The notes below the pieces were generated by a model. The model saw only the letters and a list, made by a program, of their open reading frames with translations. It searched no databases and was not told the DNA's origin. A stretch of 64,000 bases of DNA. It comes from Heterotrichella gracilis. Its lineage: Eukaryota > Sar > Xanthophyceae > Tribonematales > Xanthonemataceae. Below are positions 23,101 to 33,031 of the stretch, piece after piece. The stretch spans positions 124,001-188,000 of the forward strand of contig JAULBX010008883.1 of the NCBI GenBank assembly GCA_032358255.1, in the 5' to 3' direction. Position 1 is the first letter of the stretch. Each line of letters begins with the position of its first letter. Both the position numbers and the translations under genes were made by a program.

Positions 23101-23835
23101 CCCGCCCCTTCCACCAGGTCTAGAAGGGTCCGCCGCAAATTTCCTCGGGGGCACCCAGCCCTCGGGGGATCCCCGGCGCCCATCGGATTCAGCCCCGCAT
23201 GCTGCACCAGCAGCACAGCATCTGTTCCCATGGTCTCGTAAAACTCCCCCACCTGCAGCACAGGCACGCCTTGATGGGATATAGACCAAAAATTGGCAAA
23301 AGGACACTACGTCACGAGGCCTTCCCAGGTGATCTCTCTCCCCAGTACTACTCCCGCCCACCGGAGCTTAACTTCGAAGTTCTAATGGGGTTCGGTGTGT
23401 TCTCCGAGGTATGAACGTAGCATGTCTGTAGTCTGTATTTGACCACATATAACTCCAGCTAAGCAGCTGACACCAAGGAAAGACATCAACCAGTCCATTT
23501 CACCAAGTGCAGCCAGGTTGTGAGCACATCCAAGTAATACGTGCACAAGGCATGTAGGGCCCTTACAAACAAACACAGAACGGCATCCCCGGCCGCCACC
23601 CCTATTGATTGCAACTCACCCGCACCAGCAGCACCTTGGTTGGGTGCACCGACTTGACCTTGGTGAAGAAGGGGTACAGGGGAACCTTGGTGCTCTTGCT
23701 GCGTGGGGACGGCATTTTCGGCAGTTTGTCCACCCGGATCCCCAGTGGGTTGGCCAGGTCCAGGTACTGGATGAGCTTTTTGGCTGTTGGGCGATCCACC
23801 GCATCCAGCAGCGACCGCCAGTGCTGCTGCACCTC
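14153..23835 (-). CDS. MSH1: MSH1, organelle MutS homologue with C-terminal GIY-YIG domain
   Basis: Nineteen exons keep one frame: 23620-23835, 23094-23252, 22372-22500, 21675-21822, 21285-21403, 20796-20894, 20248-20467, 19746-19980, 19450-19535, 19038-19165, 18500-18662, 17935-18110, 17667-17777, 17219-17478, 16728-16832, 16319-16535, 15663-15806, 14710-15190 and 14153-14394 (3438 nt, 1145 residues). The first exon with the organelle transit peptide was not found. The MutS domain I mismatch signature is VGEFYETMGTD, equivalent to plant VGEFYEAIGID. The ATPase has Walker A GPNMAGKST (about residue 721) and Walker B LVLVDELGKGTE, then HLHHLLEL. The tail carries GIY-YIG: CVYIVRR, FYCGESDD and ARLHTHRKR. 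This domain order is known only from the MSH1/MutS7-type proteins that suppress ectopic recombination in plant mitochondria and plastids. A roughly 110-residue acidic, Ser-rich linker separates the two enzymatic parts. Several introns carry duplicated splice borders. Confidence 0.9.
16085..16395 (-). repeat. partial duplication of an MSH1 exon end
   Basis: The last about 78 bases of the MSH1 ATPase exon (16319-16535), including its donor, recur at about 16087-16165 in the following intron with about three mismatches. The copy would encode HLHHLLELQLDTPRMV against HLHHLLELQLHTPSMV. No good acceptor makes the copy a clean extra exon, so it is probably an intronic remnant. Confidence 0.85.
17155..17231. 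repeat. duplicated MSH1 donor region
   Basis: The exon end and donor after the Walker A exon (about 17199-17231) are repeated at about 17157-17189, with only a degenerate AAACCCTGAACCCTG string between. Confidence 0.7.
17524..17574. repeat. TTACA pentanucleotide microsatellite
   Basis: About ten perfect TTACA units lie in an MSH1 intron, shortly upstream (in the gene sense) of the Walker A exon. Confidence 0.95.
18408..18520. repeat. duplicated MSH1 donor region flanking a TTTAGGG array
   Basis: About 43 bases at 18478-18520, with the exon end and donor CACAGG|GTGCGG, recur at 18408-18450. The array TTTTAGGGTTTAGGGTTTAG at 18453-18472 lies between. The outer donor is 70 bases away and out of frame. 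Confidence 0.85.
20670..20790. repeat. degenerate TTGTAA/TTGTGA repeat
   Basis: An array of about ten diverged hexamers (TGTAAT, TGTGAT) in an MSH1 intron, ending close to a splice donor. Confidence 0.8.
20971..20985. repeat. short intronic CCCTAAA array
   Basis: Two CCCTAAA units in an MSH1 intron, about 75 bases upstream (in the gene sense) of the acceptor of exon 20796-20894. Confidence 0.65.
21153..21345. repeat. tandem duplication of TTTAGGG array plus MSH1 exon end
   Basis: A unit made of AGGGTTTAGGGTTGTTGTT, then TAGGGTTTAGG, then the end of the MSH1 exon 21285-21403 occurs twice: 21153-21240 (diverged, donor site lost) and 21246-21345 (functional). The array and the exon piece were therefore duplicated together. 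Confidence 0.85.
21793..22072. repeat. threefold tandem repeat of an MSH1 acceptor and exon start
   Basis: Three units of 88-98 bases each contain the acceptor CACCCCAG and the exon start encoding EEQLHSTPPI (second copy partly changed). In gene sense the exon starts would be 22008, 21910 and 21822. The last joins the conserved exon. The outermost is exactly 186 bases away and in frame with no stop. Confidence 0.85.
22208..22345. repeat. CATATGATCCCTGGT minisatellite followed by CCACAG repeats
   Basis: Four nearly perfect 15-base units (about 22213-22271) run into a CCACAG/CCACATC simple repeat, all inside one MSH1 intron. Confidence 0.85.
22735..22800. repeat. AT-rich intron island
   Basis: About 65 bases almost without G or C inside a GC-rich MSH1 intron. 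Similar islands occur at about 23850-23920 and in introns of other genes in the window. Confidence 0.7.
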
Positions 23836-25869
23836 CTGTGATAGGTATAATTGGCCGATTTACAACATAATAATTTACAACATAATCATAATAATACTAA
23901 TAAAATTAATACATATGGGTACGATGGCTGCAGTTGAATGTTGGGATCCATTGAAGGTTGAGATCCATGGGTCGATGCACAAAGCCAGTGCGTAATGCAA
24001 TCTGGGAACCATGGGTGGACAGACATGGCTGGCAATGCAAGTTTGGGAAACTTGAGTGCATGCAAAAATGGCCACTTCCAAGTGCTGTTGAAACACCTGC
24101 CATCGCGATGATCGATCAAGCAATCCGCATTACATTGTGGGCACATGCACATGCACAGATGCTGCATGCAAACACCCCCAGCTCAGAGCCATCCTCAGCA
24201 GTGCACAACCCTCTTTGAAAAGGTCCTTGAGAAGTTTCTTCGAATAATGTGGTGGCAGATGAAGGGGCGGGTGTGTAATTGTTGTCAATCACTAGCACAG
24301 CCAATGAATGGACTGGCAAGGGTGGAAATGCGGTGCCATGCGTGAGGGTTTTGCAGGGCACTGCTTAGGGTTTCCCACCCACCAGCGAGGGTTCATAAGG
24401 TTTTGGCGTGCTCCGCCGCACCGCACTGGCTGTCACATACAGGCGCCATCCAGATACCCTAGAAGGGTTTTGGGTGTGCCGGTGGGGGACGGGGAGCCCT
24501 TTTACAACACCCCTTCCTAGGGCGAGGCTCTTCAGCAATGGGGAAAGCATGAAACCAGGCCAGGGAAGCATCGGCCTGGCAAAACAACGAGCAAAGGGGA
24601 GGAGGTGAGTAACGGGGTGGTACATGGGCACAAGGCATGTAGCTGCACAAAGGGTATGGCAACCCTAAGGGATGGAGCACAGAGTATGGAGTTGCAGAGC
24701 ATGAGCAATACAGCTTGCCAAGCATGCATCCGTGTCTTTGCAGGCGAGCAGCGCCGTGTGTGAGTATCTCACCTGCTCGGTTGCTGCACCACCTTGCACG
24801 GCATGCTTCTCAGGGCATCATATCAGCTGTGCCGTGACACTCGGCGCCTAGCTTGTCATGCATGCATACATATTGCATGCATGCGTTCGTCACCAGCCAT
24901 CAAGGGCTGCGTACCAACCCGTCACGAGCGCTGGTGCGCCATGCAGCCGTGACATATAACCCCTGTATATAACCTATGTCTGCGCCTGGAGGGTGGCAGA
25001 AATACAAACAAAAACGGCGCTGCAAGCCGGTAATTGCACTTCTAGGTCAATTACTTGTGTGCAGTAACTGGGTTCGACGTACGCCACTAAGTTAAACTAG
25101 AATCGCTCAACGCGATATGTGGGCGGCTGACAAGTTTGAAGGCAGTGCCGTATTTGGAACTTTGACTTGATGCATGCATATGAGCTAGCCATGATACGTA
25201 TGCTCACACATGGATAGGTTAGCGTTTCCTATTGCAGTAAAAACAACGACAGCACTTCTGTCGTAAGGTAAGATGGGCTAGGTTATCGTTGAAGTCGTGG
25301 GTTCAGGTCAAGATTGAAGTCACAGTCCGACTGTGGCAGGGGGCAGTTGTAATTGTGGCATCACGAGGGCAACAATATGCATGCATGCATTGATGAACGC
25401 ACTTGCGCCCTCTCAACAATATTCCCTCTCTGAGTCCTTGTCAGAAACGAGTGTCTCCTAAATGCACGCCAGCATACTCTTAAAGAGCCTGAATCTCTGC
25501 TATCAGAGTCTTTGCACCCCGGCGACTGGCATGCGGTGGGTCAGCAACGCCCAGCTCGTGTCGAGCACACACCCGCACATGTGCTTACGTACCCAGTGCA
25601 CACACAGGCTTTCTAGAAGCTTAAGTCTTCCACTGGCGGTTGTCAGCTGGACACGGCATTCTGCAGCTTGATGGTAGGGTGAGATGGCTGGGCCGGTGGT
25701 GCAACCATATTCAGCTTGACTCCTCTTATCCTTCAAAACAGGCACCAGCCAAGGCAGACACATTCAACCCACAGCCGTCGGTCACCTAGCAAGGCGTGCA
25801 CGCGCTGGTGTAGCCTGGTGCAGCATCGCCTGCCCACAACCAAGATCTGGCTGTAGGTTTAGGAACAGG
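23836..25869. other. divergent MSH1/LON upstream region; missing MSH1 first exon probably here
   Basis: The first traced MSH1 exon begins at an acceptor (CACAG|GAGGTG) at 23835, so at least one more 5' exon with the start and transit peptide must lie to the right. Minus-strand frames near 24530-24729 begin with ATG but I could not choose among them. GCATGC-rich strings occur at about 24855-24885 and 25375-25390, and a TATATAA at about 24964. Confidence 0.4.
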
Positions 25870-26064
25870 ATGCTCCTCTCCCACCACCGGTGCCAAGGGC
25901 ACTACCGCCCTTCCCAGACCTCCATCCCCACCCCTCACACCCACCGCACCATACACCTCCGGCATCGCCAGCCAGCGCGCCGCATGTGCCCCACCAGGGG
26001 CCATCCCCGCCTGGTGTGCCGTGCCACACTCGGTGAACAACCCCAACCCCAGCCACTGGACCCT

Positions 26065-26096
<32 letters not shown>

Positions 26097-29084
26097 TGCC
26101 TCACAAGATGACCAACACCAGCCCCAGCCCCGACCTGAGGACCCGTTGCCTAGCACCAGCAGCAGCAGTAGCATCCAGAACCCCGTCAGCAGTAGCCAGA
26201 ACCCCAGCAGCAGCAGCGGTAGCATCCAGGACCCCAGCAGCAGCAGCAGCAGCAGCAGCAGTAGCCAAGGCCCCATCAGCAGTACCCAGGGCCCCACCAG
26301 CAGCAGCAGTAGCCAGGGCCCAATCAACCGAAGGGTGCGCCTTGACGGCAGCGACTCGCGGCAGGAGGGCGGCGGCAGCGCGGCGGGTGCCACGCCGGTC
26401 ACGGAGCCCCTTGCCGGTGAGGGTGTTGCGGGGGCACAGGAGCTGCTCAAGGCACTCAATTCGAGTCAGGTGGGTGGCAATTTGGTTGGTCACGTACATG
26501 CACCCCCCGCCATATAGCCAGGTTTGTTGGCAGCCCTCCGTTGGTGGTTGTTAGGTGGGCTGGGTGGATGTCCTGCACCTCACTGGCTGGGCACATGTAG
26601 CTGCATATGCCCAACATGACTAGGCACCATTGTACATGATGGGAGCAAGATTGCATTGTACAACGCCGCTTTCCAGTCTGCTGGCGACATCCCCCACTCC
26701 CGCTGCCCTCCCATCCCAGGCCTCCTCCCTGTCCTCCCCTTTCCTCCTCCCCCTCATGCCCCTTGCGCACGCCAAGGTGCCTGGCGAGGCCATCACCCTG
26801 CAGCTGTTTGAGCCTCGCTACCGCACGCTGTTCAAGGTGGTGAAGCAGGTGCAGGGACACAGGTGGGTGGGGGGTGCAGGGACTAGGGTAGGTGGGTAGG
26901 TGCAGGGTAGCTGGGTGGGTGCAGGGACACAGGTGGGTGGTGGGTGCAGGGACTAGGAGCCGCAGCCTGTTGTGACTGCGTGACTCACCCATGTGTGTGT
27001 ATGTGACCCATGTGTGAGTCCCATCACACAAAGCTGGTCACCAGTCGGTTCACATGCGGTGCCATTTAGTTCCAGTTTAGGGGGTAGGGTTTAGGGGCCA
27101 AGGTTTAGGGTATGTTTTTTTCCAGGTTTGGTGTGGTGCTGTCTGACCGTAAACCCTAACCTTAATCCCTAAACCTCCTGCAGGTTTGGCGTGGTGCTGT
27201 CCGACTCCAGCCAGAGGCTGATGGAGAGCGTGGGCTGCATCTGCGACATGCGCCAGTATGCAGCACTGCCGGAGAGGTGGGCACAACCCTAGCAAACCCT
27301 AGGCAGGGCGTACATCCTTGTGAACACAAACATCCACTTTCATGATTGTGCAATGGCTGGCATGCTACTAGCAGGCTACACTTCGCCGCTTCTGATTTGA
27401 TCGAATGCCAAGGATCAATATGGTGCGAGCCAACCATTATGACCCAACCCCTGAACCCTAACTTCACAACTCCTCTATTCCACGCGTGCAAGTTGGACCC
27501 TACAATGCCCTTGATGCACCAGGACTGAGCTTGACGGTGGCTTCACAGGCGGCGAGTGGTGGTGGGTGCAGCTGCCTCTGGTCGCTTCCTAGTCACCCGC
27601 ATCATACACACCACCCCCTTCGTGACCGCCCTTGTGGAGCCCTATGGGGATTTGGCGCCTGCTGACATGGCAGAGGGCATGCGAGTGGCCATGCTAGAGG
27701 CCGGCGTGTGGCAGGCGCTGCAGGACGTGCACGTGCTGGCAAGCAAGCTATATGGCCACCTGGGAGACTTAGGTAATGAGGAGGGGTGGGGTGGGGTAGA
27801 TTAACGTGCAACGGACTCCGCCGCTTTTATCGTGCCAAGCTGTATGGCCTGGGGGCAGCTAGGTAGTGAAGAAGGGTGGGGTTAGGATGGGCAGTGCAGT
27901 GGGACGCCGCTGCCTGCTGCTGCGACGAAGCCGGGCGAAACATCACAAGTTTGTGATGTTTCATCCACAAATGCCTGCAGGAATTGATGGGGTTTGCTCC
28001 AATTGTTTTATGCGCATATCAGTAACATGACTATTCAGCAATACTGTTAGCTAGCACACTGGGAACTTTGTATTGCACCAACCCCAGGCGGCCCAGAATC
28101 ATTTGCATCTGGAAAGCAATCCATTGCAGCCAGGGCGCATATGGACGTGGCATTGCCGATAAGCACTGCGTCATGCAAGCTCATGCCGTGCATGCATGTC
28201 ACTGCACTGCACTTTCCAAACTGACCTGGCTGCCCATCCATTTGACTCAGGAGACGAGGTGTACAGTCACGAGATCAGGCGCTGGTGCCCCGACCCCTTG
28301 CTGCGGGCCGCCACCCCCGCGATCCCCCCCCAGGACCCAAGCATCCTGGATATCATGCAGAAAGCGGGGCTGATGCAGGGCCATGCGAATCCTGCCACGG
28401 CACAGCAGCGTATCCAGGTCTTCCCGCCGCCGCGCCATTGGCCGCAGTCAGGGGGCGGTGCTGATGAAGAGGCGATGCGCAGGGAGCGGTTTTCGTTTGC
28501 TGTGGCTGCTGCGCTGGAGCTGGATCAGGAGGTGCTGCAGGAGTTGCTGTACATGCGGGACACAGGTGCGACGCGGGCCATGTCACATGTTACAGTGTAC
28601 AGCGCGGGCCATGTCACATGTTACAGTGTACAGCGCGGGCCATGTCACATGTTACAGTGTACAGCCATGTACAGCCATGTACAGCCATGTACAGCCATGC
28701 GGGCCATGCGGGCCATGCGAGCCATGTACAGCGGGCCATGTCACATGTTACAGTGTACAGCGCGCTTACGGTCAGGGTTAGGGTTTAGACTGCATGACCT
28801 TGAGGAACCGGCCTTGGCCTTGCATGCTGCCGGTGAGTCACATGGCAGGGGCATGTAGCGCACAGCATGGTCAGGTATGAGCGTGCCACACATATGTTTG
28901 TCTATGCAGTATGTACGTGTGCGAAAGCCAAACCCTGCACCCCAAGCCGTAACCCTACCCTACGTGTATGACCGCGCAACATGTTGCCGCAGGTGCGCGT
29001 CTACAGCGGCTACAAGGGCTCCTCTACGAGGGTCGGGGCTACCTGGCAGCGCGCAGCACGCTCAAGGACATGTTTGCAGCATGA
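25870..29084 (+). CDS. LON substrate-binding-domain protein
   Basis: Six exons (25870-26469, 26720-26862, 27184-27276, 27549-27772, 28251-28565, 28993-29084) give 488 residues in one frame. The first about 180 residues are a basic head, possibly a transit peptide, followed by long Ser tracts coded by CAG/AGC runs. From about residue 215 the LON N-terminal (PUA-like) domain is clear: LQLFEPRYRTLFKVV, RFGVVLSDS, GCICDMRQYAAL, GRFLVTRIIHTTPFVTALVEPYGD, then a helical part. No AAA or protease domain follows, so it is a stand-alone LON-domain protein as found in plant plastids and in cereblon-like proteins. Its role is probably substrate or ligand binding in proteostasis, by inference. An alternative start further upstream cannot be excluded. 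Introns 1, 2 and 5 carry duplicated borders or minisatellites. Confidence 0.8.
26066..26094 (+). repeat. coding AGC (poly-Ser) microsatellite
   Basis: About nine AGC codons within the first LON exon, with further AGC-rich tracts up to about 26320. They encode Ser-rich low-complexity sequence. Confidence 0.9.
26848..26958. repeat. duplicated LON exon end and donor
   Basis: The string GTGCAGGGACACAGGTGGG, which contains the end and donor of the second LON exon, recurs about 70 bases downstream, with GGGACTAGGGTAGGTGGGTAG between. Confidence 0.8.
27075..27207. repeat. duplicated LON acceptor and exon start flanking telomere-like arrays
   Basis: The acceptor and first bases of LON exon 3 (27181-27207) are preceded by a copy at 27123-27149 with three mismatches. 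CCCTAAA-type units (27149-27176) lie between the copies, and TTTAGGG-type units (27075-27112) lie before them. Use of the outer acceptor would meet a stop formed by the array itself. Confidence 0.85.
27937..27962. repeat. perfect 12-base hairpin
   Basis: GAAACATCACAA, a two-base spacer, and its exact reverse complement, within LON intron 4. Confidence 0.85.
28566..28770. repeat. nested minisatellite in LON intron 5
   Basis: Units of about 31 bases built on GCGGGCCATGTCACATGTT followed by ACAGTGTACAGC occur four times. Shorter CATGTACAGC and GCGGGCCAT subunits are repeated between the third and fourth. A TTAGGGTTTAG string follows at about 28777. Confidence 0.95.
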
Positions 29085-30020
29085 GGGCAGCGGCGGTCGA
29101 TGTGTGTGGGATGTGTCCCAGCTTACGCGCACCCTTTACTAAGTTCCTTCCTGTGTATATGTAGTCTTAAGGGGTAGATGTGGTATGTGCTATCAATGTT
29201 TCTTGGCGCTTGAAGCAGTATTAGGTGGGCTACAGCAGCTGCACTGGGCACTTGTGGTACAGTAGTGGGCACATGACATGGCACATTGTGGTACATTTGT
29301 GGGCACATTGTTGTACACTTGTGGGCATTGTCCCTTGACAGTTGAGCTTGTGTACACAACACCACCGCCTCCCAGCTGTAACCAGGTGTTTGTTTCCAGG
29401 GTTTGACACACCAGGGACCTTGTCGCTGTGTCCTGGGTAACACCGAAGGGTGGGGTGTGCCTCAGTGCTCTGCCACCCATGCCGTCGCCGTTTGGCCGTT
29501 CAATGCCTTCCGCCACCGCCTCGTTGACCAGTGCCTAAGTGTTCACGGGTTGATCGACAAGCCCAGCCCCCAAGGACCCCCTGGGATACCTCTCCGCGCA
29601 ACCGTTCGCCAGTGCCTAGCGTCGAGGCGGTGCCGAAAATGGCTGGCGACGCGGACCGTCGCCGCCGAGCCGTCGCGCGTCGCCGGAGTCCCCGGAGCGC
29701 ACCGGTGGTACCTGTACCGATTGCGGGACCGAAGTGGGCCACTTCTCCTCGCCATATCTATGCAGACGCTTGTTTTTCCCATCGTATTCCTTGTTCCGTG
29801 CCGGGCGATTGCGCATTTGGTACAGCTTTGACTGTGTCCTGTGTTCCTACCTGCCTAGTGTTGTCAGCTACCGCCAAAGGCATCTTGGCAAGGTACCATT
29901 GACCTGTGTCCCAATCATTGCACGGCCACAACACCACCCACCTAGGTGACACGTAGGACACCAACAGCCATTAATTACTCGACACCTTTGCACACACGCC
30001 TATCTCGCCAACTTACCACG
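29085..30020. other. intergenic region, LON to thioesterase
   Basis: The first part holds a degenerate tandem repeat at about 29230-29335 (units like GTGGTACATTTGTGGGCACA). A CG-dinucleotide-rich segment at about 29560-29720 has open frames on both strands and a base composition unlike the flanks; I could not assign a product. The rest is the thioesterase promoter. Confidence 0.45.
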
Positions 30021-32288
30021 ATGGACCTCGACCTCCCGCCTCACAGCGATGCCACAGTGCGCCTGCAGCTGCGAAAGTTGAGCATCAATACGGGCTCAGC
30101 GCCTGCACCCAAGTCTGATGGCGTTCCCAAGGAGCCAGCACCCACCAACCCCACCACCCCCACCTCCTCCAGCCCAGCATGGACGATATCCGCCCAGCGA
30201 CTACCCACCTCTGCACCCCACATCGCTACCTATACCATCAGTGCAGACACCCAGACAGAGCTCGAGGAGGGAAATCCACAACCCAACACCACCAAGCCCA
30301 CTCTGACTCGCCCCAACCTCGACCGCTCCCAGCCCGGTGGTGGTTTGGAGCAGCCCAAGGAAGTGAGCGACGGCCTGACCAGGCCGGCCACTGTACGCAG
30401 GTTCTTGCAGCGCATGAACCCCGAGCACTACAAGGAGCAGTGCCTGGTGGGGGGCATTGAGTTCAGGTGAGGGAAAACCTGCAAATACCAATGTACCTAG
30501 ACACGTTTGGGCACTGGGCCTCTGTCTCCCACATATGCATGCATACAAGCCTGATTGCTTGGAAGTCTAAAGCTGTGATGAGGCCCTGCTTGACCCTCCC
30601 CCTCTACTGAATATGAACAATGTCATTTGCCCCTTCTGTATCCTTATATTTACCCCGCAGACTTCACCAAAAGTTGACCAACATCCCCCCGTGCTGCCCT
30701 CACCCCGCATAATTTCCCCCCTTCCAGACCCCACGGCCTGTTTCCCCCTGGCGACCCCCTGCTGTCCCGCCTGTCAGCCCTGCCCGACTGCTACCCCGTG
30801 GAGAAGCACTGTGCAAGCGGCAAGAGGCCATATGAGCGGGTCACGCAAGGGTGGGCGTCGGGCGATGGCGCCGCGCGCCATGGCATTGACCTGCGCATGT
30901 TCTACCGGGTGAGTGCAAGCCACACCTGGTGGTCCAGTCGTGTGGCTGCAAAGTGTGATTTAATAGGCTTGTAATGCCTGGCAATGGTTTGCTGTGCATA
31001 TGTGATGCCATTTGAGCTGTAATTTGAGCTGCATGCCATGAATTGAATGTGATGCTTGGCAATGGCAGGCCTGTGCGTCATCGCAATGCATCTAGGCATT
31101 GCAATTGCTGTACAGATCATGTTCCTGTGTGGGCAACTTCTGACTGTGCAATGCTTGTCCCACCCATCTGAGGCTCCACCTGCATGTGCACATGTTGCAG
31201 GAGGGCGAGACTTCCGTTGAGCACGGCACCCTGCTGGCTGCAGTGCGGCTAGGGGACGGGGCATCCATCGCAAGCAACAGGCACATGCCGGCGCATGGAG
31301 GATGCGTACGTGATGCGATGTGCACAATACTGTCAAATGCACGCATGTTCAGGCATCCTGACCTTGATTGCAATTCCTCCCTGTAAAACCCAAAAACCTG
31401 AACCCTTGCATGCGCATGTGTGCATCATTTACCCTGATGCACACCTCCCCCCTTGCACATATCATGTGGCCAGTTCACACATGCCGCATAGGTGAATGTG
31501 AATCCTTATATACATAGAGTCCCACACGCCCCATGCCCGCCCCCCACCCCGCTGCCTCCCCTGTTCCCCGCAGATCCAGACCATCCTTGACGAGGCCACC
31601 GCCCAGCTGTGCTGCATGCTGTTTGCCCCCCTCATGGCAACCACTGAGATGCGGGTGCGCATGCGAAAGCCGGTGCCGCTACACACCACGCTGCTGGTGG
31701 AGTGCAAGGTGGGTGCAAAAATGGGCGGAGGGGGTATAGGCTTGTACCGCGCTTCTCATATGCTGCCATGCTGCTATGCGTCATGCGTGCTGTCATCTGA
31801 TAGAAATCTTTGTATTTTTTTTGTAATTTGTATTTTGTGTCTTATTATTTTAAAAACAAAAGCCGCCTAGGATTCTCACATGGCATGAGCATTGCTGCCA
31901 AGCGCAACCCTGTTCGTCACAAACTACCTGTCATACAGATGCATCCATGCACATCAGACATGCTCGTAACCATTATGCCATATTACTAAAATTACCAATG
32001 CCCCATGCCAGTGCATTTCTGTCCGCATCCCTCTCCACTCAACCCCTCCACCCACACACCATTCACCATCTCCCCCCCTCCCCCCCGTTGCAGATCAAGC
32101 GCGCCCTGACCGTTGCCTGCACCGTTGAGGCCACCCTGTCCGACCCCTCCTGCAGCCTGGTGCTGGCCACGTGTGAGGCGGTGTGTGCGGACCTCAACCA
32201 GCTGTTCAGGGCGCCGCCGCTGCCAGACCTGGGCCCAAGGAGGAGGAGCGGGGAGGGGGGGGAGGAGGGGACCACGGCGGGATACTAA
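30021..32288 (+). CDS. hotdog-fold (PaaI-like) acyl-thioesterase
   Basis: Five exons (30021-30466, 30728-30908, 31201-31305, 31574-31708, 32094-32288) give 353 residues. The first about 150 residues are a Pro/Thr/Ser-rich, poorly conserved region without a clear transit peptide, ending TVRRFLQRMNPEHYK. The hotdog domain follows. The substrate-side motif MPAHGGC|IQTILDEATAQL spans an exon junction and matches the family pattern HGG...LDEA (acid residue about 247). Core strands then follow (MRVRMRKPVPL, LLVECKIKRAL, VEATLSDPSCSLVLATCEAV). Such proteins hydrolyse acyl-CoA or similar thioesters; chain length and compartment cannot be told. ATG 30021 is chosen because it opens the frame just after a short upstream leader; an in-frame upstream start is possible. 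Confidence 0.75.
31798..31862. repeat. AT-rich intron island
   Basis: About 65 bases of T- and A-rich sequence inside an otherwise GC-rich thioesterase intron, like those in MSH1 and the ViaA-like gene. Confidence 0.6.
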
Positions 32289-33031
32289 ACATGGTGCCAC
32301 TGGTGGAAACTTTCAGGGTTGGGCGCGTGATCGTCATGAGTCACCATCCCTGGGAGGGGCTGTAGCCAGGAAGAGAGGAAAATGGCTGGGGTAGTGGGGT
32401 GATACAAAGAGGGACAGGTGCATGGAACCATCGAACCTTCGCCCATGAAATAACTGGCGCAGCATTTAAGCGAAGGGGTGCCCATGCAAGGGAAATGAAC
32501 AGTAATGGTGAGACGCCAATGGTCCAGGACCTACCATATTAACGTATCAGCTGTGTATGCAAAAGGCCATGGAGCAGCATTGAAACATGCGACAATGGAC
32601 CATGGCAGGACAAGGGATTGTACAGAAGACCTTCTTTTTCATTTTTTTACCTTGAATTTTGTTGCTGCAGCAGTGACCAACACTGCCCAGGCACTACAGT
32701 ACAGTCCTTGCAGCTTAATGCTGTAACACTTGACCTTCCAATCAGATACACTTGATACTTCATGGGTCTTATGGGCAAAAGAAGTGCAAAACGTATGATG
32801 TGAATTTGTGCCCGACACCACCGTTGTCAATCTGTAGTGCTGTCACCACTTCCACACCCATCACACAACTGCATAATCTGAACCTGGCACCAAAACTACC
32901 CCGTGGCCTCTCCCTCCCCTCCCTGCATTCTTAGTACTACTGGCTACTAGTGCTACTAGCCCCAGCCAGCGCACTTGTCCCCCACCGCATTCTGTTAATA
33001 TTCACCACCTGCCACCTCCCTCTCCACACTC
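32289..33031. other. intergenic region between convergent thioesterase and ViaA-like genes
   Basis: Two 3' flanks meet here. No exon or clear repeat is visible. Confidence 0.5.

Noticed and set aside
24459-24729. Minus-strand ATG frames as the MSH1 first exon
   Set aside because: Several frames compete, none has a convincing transit peptide with a donor in the needed phase, so no choice was made.
25060-25330. Possible tRNA (GGGTTCGAC and GGGTTCAGG strings)
   Set aside because: No acceptor stem or anticodon arm could be paired around either string.
27075-28789. Telomere-like arrays as a sign of a chromosome end
   Set aside because: Arrays are only one to four units, occur in both orientations, lie inside introns of intact genes and are scattered over tens of kilobases; they are interstitial.
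29700-29780. Plus-strand CTDCGTEVGHF, a zinc-knuckle-like string in a CG-rich segment
   Set aside because: Cys/His spacing does not match the CCHC pattern, both strands are open, and nothing else of a retroelement is visible.
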